From Bacteroidales bacterium (GTDB lineage Bacteria > Bacteroidota > Bacteroidia > Bacteroidales > Muribaculaceae), in assembly GCA_900755985.1 (NCBI GenBank), contig CAAEIL010000026.1:1-10171 (forward strand): a stretch of DNA of 10,171 nucleotides. Reading direction: 5' to 3'. The notes under the pieces were generated by a model. That model had not been told where the DNA came from, searched no databases, and saw only the letters and a list, made by a program, of their open reading frames with translations. Shown here piece by piece: positions 1 to 6,062 of this stretch. Numbering within the stretch: the first letter of the stretch is position 1; each line of letters begins with the position of its first letter. The translations under genes and the position numbers were made by a program.

Positions 1-63
1 CTTCCTCCCGAATCGCTATACGTTTACTGCGGGGCAAACTCTGAAATTTTATCATCTCTTTGA
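1..63 (+). CDS. Possible 3' end of a gene entering from the left edge (unidentified)
   Basis: Plus-strand frame 1 is open from the window edge to a TGA at 61-63, giving 20 residues that I do not recognise. The only support is its position: the stop lies at the base of a hairpin followed by six T (60-86), which suits the end of a plus-strand gene converging on era. Competing readings exist. Plus frame 2 is open to a TAG at 132-134. On the minus strand an ATG at 55-53 opens a frame that runs off the edge (18 codons). The fragment is too short to choose between them. Confidence 0.2.
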   Translation, partial: LPPESLYVYCGANSEILSSL

Positions 64-86
64 CTCTTTTATGAGTCAACTTTTTT
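60..86 (+). terminator. Putative intrinsic terminator, plus strand
   Basis: A perfect 7-bp stem, TTGACTC (60-66) with GAGTCAA (73-79), has a 6-nt AT-rich loop and is followed by C and then TTTTTT (81-86). The T run follows the stem only on the plus strand, so it would end a transcript coming from the left of the window. It could also block transcription converging from era, but no T tract follows it on that strand. Confidence 0.45.
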
Positions 87-181
87 CAGGGCGAGACATA
101 CAATCGGTGTTTTGCTGTTTGTGTTGCTATTAGGTTGGCGAAGGATGTTTGTCCGGGTCGGCGGCGAGCCGTGGGGTGCTA

Positions 182-1066
182 TTACTCAATGTATCCGAAC
201 TGGCGGAGTTTGTTCTCGCGGTTGCGCCAGTTGGGTTCGACTTTGACAAAGAGCTCGAGATAGACGCTCTTGCCGAAGAAGGCCTGGATGTCTTTGCGGG
301 CTTCGGTGCCTACGCGCTTCAGCATCGAGCCGCCGTGACCTATGATAATGCCTTTCTGCGAATCACGCTCAACATATATGACGGCCATGATGTGTATCGA
401 GTTTTCTTTCTCTTCAAATTTCTCGACTATGACTTCGACGCTGTACGGTATTTCTTTGTCGTAATTGGTAAGGATTTTCTCTCGTATGATTTCGGTGACG
501 AAGAAACGGGCTGGTTTGTCGGTGAGGGCGTCTTTGCCGTAGTACGGTGCATGTTCGGGCAGCAGCTCGACAATGCGCGCCATCAGATTGCTGACGTTGA
601 AGTGCTCTTTGGCCGAGGTCGGAAAAACTTCGGCCTTTGGCAGCAGACTATGCCAGCGGTCAACAAGGCTTTCGAGTTGGGCCTGGTCTTTGACGAGGTC
701 TATTTTGTTGATTACCAACAGTACAGGTGTGGTTTCTTTGGCTACTGATGCGAGGAAGTCAGCGTTTTTTTCGGGGTCTTCGACAACGTCAGTAACATAG
801 ACGAGGACGTCGGCGTCGGTCAGCGCTTCGCGCGAGAACGCCAACATCGATTCCTGGAGTTTGTATTTAGGGTCGAGTACTCCGGGGGTGTCAGAGAACA
901 CTATCTGTGCGTCGGGCGTGTTAACGATGCCCAGAATGCGATGACGTGTTGTCTGAGCCTTCGATGTTATGATTGATACGCGTTCGCCGACGAGGTCGTT
1001 CATCAAAGTTGATTTGCCGACATTGGGATTTCCTACGATATTTACGAAGCCTGCTTTGTGTTGCAT
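182..1066 (-). CDS. era: Era, ribosome-assembly GTPase
   Basis: Era is an essential GTPase that binds the 3' end of 16S rRNA and helps mature the 30S subunit, acting in the cytoplasm and near the membrane. The 294-residue protein is full length for the family. The G domain shows the P-loop GNPNVGKS at 12-19, switch-I threonines at 39-40, DTPG at 59-62, NKID at 120-123 and SAK at 151-153. The C-terminal KH domain carries GIIIGHGG at 239-246 and ends with the usual basic region. The ATG at 1066 fits, because the P-loop lies about 11 residues in, as in other Era proteins. Era follows fabH on the same strand but is separated by 259 nt containing a terminator-like hairpin, so it may have its own promoter; I see no clear TAnnTTTG there. 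In several Bacteroidales der follows era (from memory); no Der start is visible in the 181 nt downstream. Confidence 0.98.
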   Translation of the reverse strand: MQHKAGFVNIVGNPNVGKSTLMNDLVGERVSIITSKAQTTRHRILGIVNTPDAQIVFSDTPGVLDPKYKLQESMLAFSREALTDADVLVYVTDVVEDPEKNADFLASVAKETTPVLLVINKIDLVKDQAQLESLVDRWHSLLPKAEVFPTSAKEHFNVSNLMARIVELLPEHAPYYGKDALTDKPARFFVTEIIREKILTNYDKEIPYSVEVIVEKFEEKENSIHIMAVIYVERDSQKGIIIGHGGSMLKRVGTEARKDIQAFFGKSVYLELFVKVEPNWRNRENKLRQFGYIE

Positions 1067-1216
1067 GATATGTTAGTTTGCTTTAGATGGCCTGCGGTGG
1101 GGGCCGTTGTTTGACATTTGGCCGGCGGTCTATGCTGTCCGGCGTTTTTGCATGTTTTCCGGCGGCATGTGCCGGAGCATGCTGTGGGCGTTTTTATGGC
1201 CGTGTCTATTTAAAAC
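1067..1216 (-). other. Era upstream leader with GC-rich repeats
   Basis: This stretch between the fabH terminator-like hairpin and the era ATG has no ORF. It carries repeated CCGGCG(G) motifs at 1122-1128, 1139-1144 and 1159-1165. CCGGC (1159-1163) can pair with GCCGG (1171-1175) around a 7-nt loop. An imperfect direct repeat of the form ATGCTGT + GGCG + TTTTT lies at 1132-1149 and 1179-1195. It could be a structured 5' leader for era or decayed duplicated DNA. No TAnnTTTG promoter box is recognisable. Confidence 0.3.
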
Positions 1217-1245
1217 ACAGATAGCACCCTAAAAGATGCTATCTG
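1209..1245 (-). terminator. Putative terminator after fabH
   Basis: A perfect 9-bp stem, CAGATAGCA (1218-1226) with TGCTATCTG (1237-1245), encloses a 10-nt loop. Read on the minus strand, downstream of fabH, the hairpin is followed by TGTTTTAAAT, a short T run. It is the strongest hairpin in the fabH-era gap and probably ends or attenuates the rpmF-fabH transcript. An adjacent A7/T7 inverted repeat (1249-1255 and 1263-1269) sits just before it in the direction of transcription and may add to the signal. Confidence 0.55.
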
Positions 1246-1325
1246 ATGAAAAAAAGTTATGGTTTTTTTGAGAATTTGCGTTTTCGGGCCTCATCTGAGG
1301 TTCTGTGACGTCGGCGGTACTGAAA

Positions 1326-2309
1326 TTACATGTCCCAGACAAGATACATGGCGCCCCAGGTGAATCCGGCGCCGAAGGCGGTCAGGATTATTTTGTCGCC
1401 TTTGTGCAGCTTGTCTTTGTTCTCGTCCAGACAGATGGGAATCGAGGCAGCCGAGGTGTTGCCGCGCATCTGGATGTTGACAAGGACTTTGTCCATGGGT
1501 ATTTCGGCCTTGTCGGCAACGGCTTCGATGATACGGAGGTTGGCCTGATGGGGAACGAGATACTTTATGTCGTCGGCACTGAGGTTGTTGCGCTTCATGA
1601 CATCAAGCGACGAAGTCAGCATATCAGTGACGGCGTGTTTATATACGTGTCGTCCGTCCTGGAAGAGATAGTTCCAGCCTTTGTCGAGGGTGTCTTTGTC
1701 GAAAGGATGAGCCGAGCCGCCGCCTTTCATCACCAGATAGTCGAGTCCCTGACCGTCCACGTGCAGGACAGCGTCCTGAACGCCCATGCCGGGTTCGTCG
1801 GTAGGTTGGACAAGGACAGCTGCGGCACCATCGCCGAAGAGGGCGCAGGTCTGACGGTCGCTGTAGTTGACCATTGAGCTCATTTTCTCGGTGCAGACAA
1901 CTATGACGTTTTTATATGTTCCGGCCTTTATGTACGAGGCTGCGTCCTGAAGTGCGACTATGAAGCCGGCGCAGGCAGCCTGAATGTCATAGGCGTAACC
2001 CGAGGTGAATCCGACACCGTGATGTATTATCGAGGCTGTCGAGGGGAAACGGTAGTCGGGATTGGACGTTGCGCAGATGATAAGGTCGAGCTGATCTTTG
2101 GCCAGGCCTGTCGATTCGAGCAGACGGTTTACGGCCTGAATGCCCATGTACGACGAGCCGACATCTTTTTTGAGGATGCGGCGCTGTTTGATGCCTACAC
2201 GGGTTGTTATCCATTCGTCGTTGGTGTCGACCATGTGCGACAGCATCTCGTTGTCAAGGATGTCGTCGGGCACATACGATGCGATTCCGGAAATACGGGC
2301 GTTAATCAT
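1326..2309 (-). CDS. fabH: FabH, beta-ketoacyl-ACP synthase III
   Basis: FabH starts fatty-acid synthesis by condensing acetyl-CoA or a branched acyl-CoA with malonyl-ACP, and its acyl-CoA preference sets the straight or branched nature of membrane lipids. The 327-residue protein has the usual length. The catalytic triad is visible: Cys113 in DIQAACAGF, His254 in VPHQANLRI and Asn284 in GNTSAASIP. The glycine-rich end AFGAGFTWGA (311-320) and the N-terminal TNDEWI..R.GI signature (29-40) are also typical. The ATG at 2309 gives the standard N-terminus with no extension. It lies 187 nt downstream of rpmF in the DUF177-rpmF-fabH unit; plsX, which separates rpmF and fabH in many other bacteria, is absent. 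The long structured gap upstream suggests attenuation or a separate promoter. Substrate preference cannot be judged from sequence alone. Confidence 0.97.
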   Translation of the reverse strand: MINARISGIASYVPDDILDNEMLSHMVDTNDEWITTRVGIKQRRILKKDVGSSYMGIQAVNRLLESTGLAKDQLDLIICATSNPDYRFPSTASIIHHGVGFTSGYAYDIQAACAGFIVALQDAASYIKAGTYKNVIVVCTEKMSSMVNYSDRQTCALFGDGAAAVLVQPTDEPGMGVQDAVLHVDGQGLDYLVMKGGGSAHPFDKDTLDKGWNYLFQDGRHVYKHAVTDMLTSSLDVMKRNNLSADDIKYLVPHQANLRIIEAVADKAEIPMDKVLVNIQMRGNTSAASIPICLDENKDKLHKGDKIILTAFGAGFTWGAMYLVWDM

Positions 2310-2496
2310 TGTTTGATAAGCGTTTTGTTAGGGCAGCTTTGCCGGGATGGCGGTCACTGACTGCCGTCGGGACTGCCTGATATGGTTATAATAGTACTGC
2401 CGCGCGTCCGCACCGGATATTGCGGTACGGACGGCAGGCGTGTATTTTTTTCGGGTCATGACCGGGACCGGGTCCCGGTGTACCTCCCCGCTGTTG
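2310..2496 (-). promoter_or_regulatory. Structured rpmF-fabH intergenic leader
   Basis: These 187 nt contain two hairpins. The first, nearer rpmF, is ACCGGGAC (2461-2468) with GTCCCGGT (2472-2479), an 8-bp GC-rich stem with a 3-nt loop. The second is CGTCCG (2405-2410) with CGGACG (2428-2433), extended after one mismatch by ACCG/CGGT (2412-2415 and 2423-2426). Neither has a T tract on the minus strand, so neither is a textbook terminator. They may stabilise or process the rpmF transcript, or form the leader of fabH. No TAnnTTTG box is evident. No ORF of likely coding value is present. Confidence 0.35.
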
Positions 2497-2682
2497 TCAG
2501 ATGACTTCGTCTTTGACGATAGCCTGACGGCCGCGGTAGTAGCCACATTCGCCGCATACTGTGTGGTATACGTGCCATGCGCCGCAATTGGGGCAAAGTG
2601 CCAGTGTGGGTTCTACTGCTTTGTCGTGTGTACGGCGTTTGGCGGTGCGAGTCTTTGATTGTTTGCGTTTAGGATGTGCCAT
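2497..2682 (-). CDS. rpmF: Large-subunit ribosomal protein bL32
   Basis: L32 is a small structural protein of the 50S subunit. The 61-residue sequence begins MAHPKRKQSKTR, the typical bL32 N-terminus, followed by a basic stretch. It has a four-cysteine zinc ribbon: CPNC at 30-33 and CGEC at 43-46, so this is the zinc-binding form. The start at 2682 is fixed by the conserved N-terminus. The minus-strand leader just upstream is rich in A and C (CAACAACAAAGATAAACAACA-like), the A-rich type of translation start region common in Bacteroidota, with no Shine-Dalgarno. It lies 91 nt after the DUF177 gene, its usual partner, and shares the promoter at 3385-3416. Confidence 0.97.
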   Translation of the reverse strand: MAHPKRKQSKTRTAKRRTHDKAVEPTLALCPNCGAWHVYHTVCGECGYYRGRQAIVKDEVI

Positions 2683-2773
2683 TGTTGTTTATCTTTGTTG
2701 TTGTTTGTTTTCGTCTGTTGTATTTTGTCGGCGTCGGGGCTGCCCGCCACCGGTTTTGCGTCTTGTTTCAAGA

Positions 2774-3331
2774 CTATTCGTCGTTTTCGCCGGCAAGGCC
2801 TTTGAGGGCGTCCCAGCGTGGGTCGGTAGGAGCGTCTTCCACCGAGTCGAGTAAGTCTTGCTTGAACTCGTCGGCGCCCTGGGCCGAGTGTTTGCGCAGC
2901 AGGGCGCTCATGGCCTTGTTGCACTGTCCGGCCGGATGCACGTGCTTGAGGGGTATCTCCAGCATGACCGTGTCGTATATCATATAAGCGACGTTGAGGT
3001 CGTTGTCACTGCGCGGAATCTCGAGCAATGTGTCCGAGTCGTCGTTGTATCTGTCGCCGTACTTGACACTTATATTGTATTTTGCGTCAATCGGCAGAAC
3101 GAGGTCGTCAAGACAGCGGTCGCACAGCAGAGTGACCGTTCCGTCGAGTTTGAAGTCCAGCGCGAAGACGTCGGCCAACGCGTTTACCGTCAACTTGACC
3201 TCGATGTCGGCATTGTGTATGTCTGTACATTCCATGTTGACAAAGAAGCTTTTGTCAAGATGAAAACTGAAGTCGCTGATGCCGGCAGGCAGGGTCTTCA
3301 GAGGAATTTTAAAGGCTGAGAATTTGCCCAT
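2774..3331 (-). CDS. yceD: DUF177/YceD family protein (23S rRNA accumulation protein)
   Basis: DUF177/YceD proteins are encoded next to rpmF in most bacteria and are linked to 23S rRNA accumulation and 50S assembly; the mechanism is not settled. The predicted 185-residue protein begins MGKFSAFKIPL. It contains the family's paired cysteines CDRC at 70-73, a third cysteine near 137 in HPAGQC, and the C-terminal signature DPRWDALKGL at 170-179. The frame stays open upstream to about 3415, but that extension overlaps a consensus promoter whose -7 box is at 3385-3392, with transcription expected to start near 3378. The ATGs and TTG upstream therefore cannot be used and the ATG at 3331 is preferred. 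It is the first gene of the rpmF-fabH unit. Confidence 0.92.
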   Translation of the reverse strand: MGKFSAFKIPLKTLPAGISDFSFHLDKSFFVNMECTDIHNADIEVKLTVNALADVFALDFKLDGTVTLLCDRCLDDLVLPIDAKYNISVKYGDRYNDDSDTLLEIPRSDNDLNVAYMIYDTVMLEIPLKHVHPAGQCNKAMSALLRKHSAQGADEFKQDLLDSVEDAPTDPRWDALKGLAGENDE

Positions 3332-3384
3332 AGACACAAAGGAGAAAGACGAGCCTTTAAGGCCCGAGGGTTGAAAAAACTGCG

Positions 3385-3416
3385 CAAAGGTACGCATTAT
3401 CCCGTTAACATGCAAA
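3385..3416 (-). promoter_or_regulatory. Bacteroidota-type promoter of the yceD-rpmF-fabH unit
   Basis: On the minus strand TTTG (3416-3413) is followed by exactly 20 nt and then TACCTTTG (3392-3385), matching the Bacteroidota sigma consensus TTTG-N19-21-TAnnTTTG. Transcription should start about 7 nt beyond the -7 box, near 3378, leaving a leader of about 45 nt before the ATG at 3331. The promoter overlaps the in-frame upstream extension of the DUF177 frame and so decides its start. Confidence 0.85.
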
Positions 3417-3459
3417 TTTTTTCACTTGTTTTTGGCGTCTGCGCAGCGGAAGCGGGAGG

Positions 3460-5037
3460 TCAGAACGAGGGGTCGTAGCCGGCTTCGTTGTAGACGGCGG
3501 TGATTACGTCGCGGCCGCGCGCGGTCTCGGCAATCTCGTCGTAGGCTTCCCGGAAGGTCTGTTGAGTGTATTCGCTGGCGTAAGTATCGTTTTCCGCTAT
3601 GACCTTCAGCAGCCCTGCGGCAGCGGTTTGCACGCCGCTGTTGTCGCCGACTTCGACGAGGTAGTGCAAGTCGTCGAAGAAGGTGTTTACTACCAATGCC
3701 AGATTCTGGGTGATTTCGTCGGCAGTGAGCTTATAATCAGTGATACTCTTGGCGTTATTCTGCGACAACTGTATCAGCTCGGCGGCCGACATGCCATTGT
3801 ACTCGTTGGCGTCATGGCGGTAAACCTCGGGCACATCTTCTTCTTTCTTTTCGCTGTCGGAGGAATAACTGCTGTATGAAGAGGCGTTCTTGTTTATAAC
3901 GTAGACACCCCCGGCGATGACAAACAGGACTACGAGAATGCCAAAACACATCAAAATCAGCTTGGCGCCTGAAGATTTGCGCTTGGTTTTTGTGTGTATT
4001 GCTGAGCCCGCGCCACTGTGTGATGGTGATACGTTCTGCGTCGAGCCTGCGGGTTTAGTACCAACAGTTTTTTTAGCAACGGTCTTTTTTTGCTCAGGCT
4101 CTTGGACGGGCTTACTGATGATTTGCGTTGCTTCTTTGTCGACGTTGTCAAGCTGCCGGGCAAGGGTTCCGGCGTCGGCTGTGCGGTCTTTGGTCTTCAT
4201 TGCCAGCGCGTTGACAAGCAAGCTGCGTCCTTGCGCGGGTACGGATTCGGGAATGAGCCCGTTCAGTGTGTCCTCGTCAAGTTCGAGCGCCTTGGGCGGA
4301 GTCTTGCCTGTAAGGCAGTAGAGTATTGTTGCGCCCAGGGAGTAGACGTCGCTTTCCGGCGAGAAGGTCTTGATGCCGACATACTGCTCGACCGGCGCAT
4401 ATCCGTCGGAGAATCCCTGCGTGCCCAGTGTCGATGTTGCCGAACCGTCATCGTTGTAATGCTTTGACAGGCCGAAGTCTATGAGCACGGGACGCATCTT
4501 GCCGTCTTCCTCGGACAGCATGATGTTTGCCGGCTTGATGTCGAGGTGGGTTATGCGCTTGTCGTGCAGATAGGCCACGGCGCTGATAATCGGGCTCATC
4601 AGGTCGATGGTCTCGTTCCATGACAGCGGGCCGCGCTCGCGAACATACTGCGCCAGCGAGCGCCCTTTGAGGTATTCCATGACATAATACGCCGTATTGT
4701 TGGCCATGAATACTTCGTTGACGTGCACGATGTTGGGGTGTCCGCCCGAGATGGACTGCAGGCGGCGTGCCTCGCTGACAAAGGTCTGCATGGAACTTTT
4801 TACGCGCTCCGATACCGGCTGTGAGAAAGTTACGGCCTGCGAGATGTCACGCGAGCAGTCGCTCTTCAGAAAATGCTCTTTGATGGCGACAACGACCTTT
4901 ACCGGAAGGTTGCCGACCATCATGTTCAGGGTCGCCGAATAAGTTATGCCGAAGCCGCCCGAGCCGAGCACCGAGCGTATAGTATATTTGTTGTCACCGG
5001 CGTTGAGAACCTGGCCGGCTTTCAGTTCGTTGGCCAT
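3460..5037 (-). CDS. Membrane-anchored Ser/Thr protein kinase (Hanks type)
   Basis: This is a 525-residue transmembrane protein kinase that would phosphorylate Ser/Thr residues on cytoplasmic partners. The kinase domain spans about 18-300. It shows the glycine loop LGSGGFGITY (24-33), ATP-binding Lys53 in VAIKEHF, helix-C Glu89, the catalytic loop HLDIKPAN (164-171) with Asp166 and Asn171, DFG (187-189), an APE-like APVE (214-217) and ESDVYSLG (228-235). The usual HRD arginine is leucine, so this is a non-RD kinase. A Lys/Pro-rich linker (about 308-358) leads to one membrane helix (about 360-381) preceded by KTKRK, which places the kinase inside. The outer part (about 382-525) opens with a Ser/Tyr run and then looks helical; I see no PASTA repeats and no known domain. 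It lies 11 nt after the acidic membrane-protein gene and must share its promoter. No terminator is visible before the next promoter, so read-through into yceD is possible. All catalytic residues are present; the substrate and ligand are unknown. Confidence 0.95.
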   Translation of the reverse strand: MANELKAGQVLNAGDNKYTIRSVLGSGGFGITYSATLNMMVGNLPVKVVVAIKEHFLKSDCSRDISQAVTFSQPVSERVKSSMQTFVSEARRLQSISGGHPNIVHVNEVFMANNTAYYVMEYLKGRSLAQYVRERGPLSWNETIDLMSPIISAVAYLHDKRITHLDIKPANIMLSEEDGKMRPVLIDFGLSKHYNDDGSATSTLGTQGFSDGYAPVEQYVGIKTFSPESDVYSLGATILYCLTGKTPPKALELDEDTLNGLIPESVPAQGRSLLVNALAMKTKDRTADAGTLARQLDNVDKEATQIISKPVQEPEQKKTVAKKTVGTKPAGSTQNVSPSHSGAGSAIHTKTKRKSSGAKLILMCFGILVVLFVIAGGVYVINKNASSYSSYSSDSEKKEEDVPEVYRHDANEYNGMSAAELIQLSQNNAKSITDYKLTADEITQNLALVVNTFFDDLHYLVEVGDNSGVQTAAAGLLKVIAENDTYASEYTQQTFREAYDEIAETARGRDVITAVYNEAGYDPSF

Positions 5038-5048
5038 ATATATTGTTG

Positions 5049-5684
5049 TCAGTAATTTATGCTGGGATAGATGTTGTTGGTTGCTTGATTGTCATCGGGA
5101 GCCGGAACGATTTCGCGCAGCGGTTCGGGCGCGGCGGGTGTCTCATGTTCTGCGGCAGGTTTGTCGGGCGCGTCGTCGGTAGCTGATGTCGAGTCCGATG
5201 CTTGTTTGCTGTTGTTTTTGGCGGTAGGTTTTGGCGGTAGCGTAATCTGCGGCATTTCGGTGCTGTCGATGTCGTAGGCTTGCACCGATTCGGGAGCCGG
5301 AAATATTACCTCTTCTTCGGCGACGTCGACCGTAGTCGAGTCGGCAGTGCCGCCGATATGTATCCCGCCATTGGTCTTGATGTAGTAAATGGCGCCGAGA
5401 CAGGCTATTATGAACAAAACGAGAAAAAACTGCTCGCTGAGCCACCAGCGACGGCGGCGCGGTGCCGCAGTCTCTTCCTCTTCCTCGTTGTCGGAGGGCT
5501 CTTCTTCTTCGGAGAGTTCTTCTTCTTCGGAGAGTTCTTCTTCTTCGGAGGGCTCATCGTCGACAACTTCGGTATCGTCGACGACGGGATTAGGCTCGTT
5601 GCCGTCATCGGGCGCAGTGACTGCGCCGGAAGTGCCGTCGGCTTCTTCGTTTTCGTTTATATCTTGTATATCTTGCTGCGACAT
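5049..5684 (-). CDS. Unrecognised acidic single-pass membrane protein, partner of the kinase
   Basis: I do not recognise a family for this 211-residue protein. The order is a soluble, strongly acidic N-terminal region (1-75), a basic stretch RRRR (76-79), one membrane helix (about 80-102), then a low-complexity outer region rich in Pro, Ala, Thr, Asp and Lys to the end. By the positive-inside rule the acidic part is cytoplasmic, the same topology as the kinase. Residues 45-64 hold three copies of SEEEEL/P encoded by an 18-bp tandem repeat (5499-5552). These serines followed by glutamates could be phosphorylation sites, which is inference. The frame continues upstream to 5750, but the promoter at 5717-5748 overlaps that part, so the ATG at 5684 is chosen. 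It is the first gene of a two-gene unit with the kinase. It could be a scaffold, substrate or regulator of the kinase. Confidence 0.82.
   Translation of the reverse strand: MSQQDIQDINENEEADGTSGAVTAPDDGNEPNPVVDDTEVVDDEPSEEEELSEEEELSEEEEPSDNEEEEETAAPRRRRWWLSEQFFLVLFIIACLGAIYYIKTNGGIHIGGTADSTTVDVAEEEVIFPAPESVQAYDIDSTEMPQITLPPKPTAKNNSKQASDSTSATDDAPDKPAAEHETPAAPEPLREIVPAPDDNQATNNIYPSINY
5499..5552. repeat. Three tandem 18-bp units inside the acidic membrane-protein gene
   Basis: Three adjacent 18-bp units lie at 5499-5516, 5517-5534 and 5535-5552. They differ only at the first base (C or T) and near the end (GAGAG or GAGGG). Each unit encodes six residues, so gain or loss of a unit would stay in frame. 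Further CTT/CTC-rich sequence lies at 5471-5486. Confidence 0.9.
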
Positions 5685-5716
5685 GATGGTTTCGGTAAAA
5701 ATCGTTGAAAGACGTA

Positions 5717-5748
5717 CAAAGGTAGCGAAAATTTTGCAACGCATCAAC
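5717..5748 (-). promoter_or_regulatory. Bacteroidota-type promoter of the acidic protein-kinase unit
   Basis: On the minus strand GTTG (5748-5745) is followed by 20 nt and TACCTTTG (5724-5717). The -7 box matches TAnnTTTG exactly and is identical to that of the yceD promoter; the -33 box differs from TTTG at one base. Transcription should start near 5710, about 26 nt before the ATG at 5684. Confidence 0.8.
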
Positions 5749-5930
5749 ACTGCGTTTCAAAACAAATAAAATCGGCGCCCCGCCAGACGCCCCTCCGGGC
5801 ATCCTGTCATCGTCCCGCCAATCCCACGCAGAAAACATGTCATAAGCCGTCAGGTCTCATGGCGGGGAAACGTCCAAATTGCAAAACATGCTATTTATAT
5901 CTAATTAATGTGAAATATGCCGCCGGGGAT

Positions 5931-5961
5931 GCTGACGTTTGCGGATTTTTTTGTAAATTTG
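5931..5961 (+). promoter_or_regulatory. Likely nifJ promoter
   Basis: TAAATTTG (5954-5961) is an exact match to the Bacteroidota -7 consensus TAnnTTTG on the plus strand. At the right distance (19 nt) upstream is only GCTG (5931-5934), a weak -33 box; a TTTG at 5938-5941 is too close (12 nt). A start near 5968 would leave a leader of about 95 nt containing the hairpin 5974-6001. Confidence 0.55.
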
Positions 5962-6062
5962 CAGAACGTTTGCCCGCCAGACGGGGCTGTGGCCTTGGCG
6001 GACCGGCGTTAATTATAGCAAATCTACTAATATAGAATATCTTAAACTAACTCCACGGTATT

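Larger units (their letters stand above)
5685..6062. other. Divergent intergenic region between the kinase unit and nifJ
   Basis: These 378 nt separate the divergent kinase and nifJ units. They hold the minus-strand promoter at 5717-5748, a likely nifJ promoter (-7 box at 5954-5961) and an AT-rich stretch around 5890-5920. A GC-rich tract at 5771-5875 has no ORF or strong hairpin that I can see. An 11-bp direct repeat CCCGCCAGACG occurs at 5779-5789 and 5973-5983. The second copy forms one arm of a hairpin, CCGCCA (5974-5979) with TGGCGG (5996-6001), in the expected nifJ leader. Confidence 0.6.

Noticed and set aside
149..748. 199-residue plus-strand frame opposite era, and a similar 190-residue frame at 1305-1877 opposite fabH
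   Set aside because: Both are shadows of well-identified genes, with no recognisable family or translation start context.
1122..1195. CCGGCG repeats as a possible CRISPR-like or mobile-element remnant
   Set aside because: The repeats are very short and irregularly spaced, and there are no spacers, terminal inverted repeats or transposase frame.
2405..2451. Hairpin followed by seven T on the plus strand, as a possible terminator
   Set aside because: The T run begins 11 nt after the stem and no plus-strand gene lies upstream; it more likely belongs to the rpmF-fabH leader.
5938..5961. TTTG (5938-5941) paired with TAAATTTG as the nifJ promoter
   Set aside because: The spacing is 12 nt, far shorter than the 19-21 nt expected.
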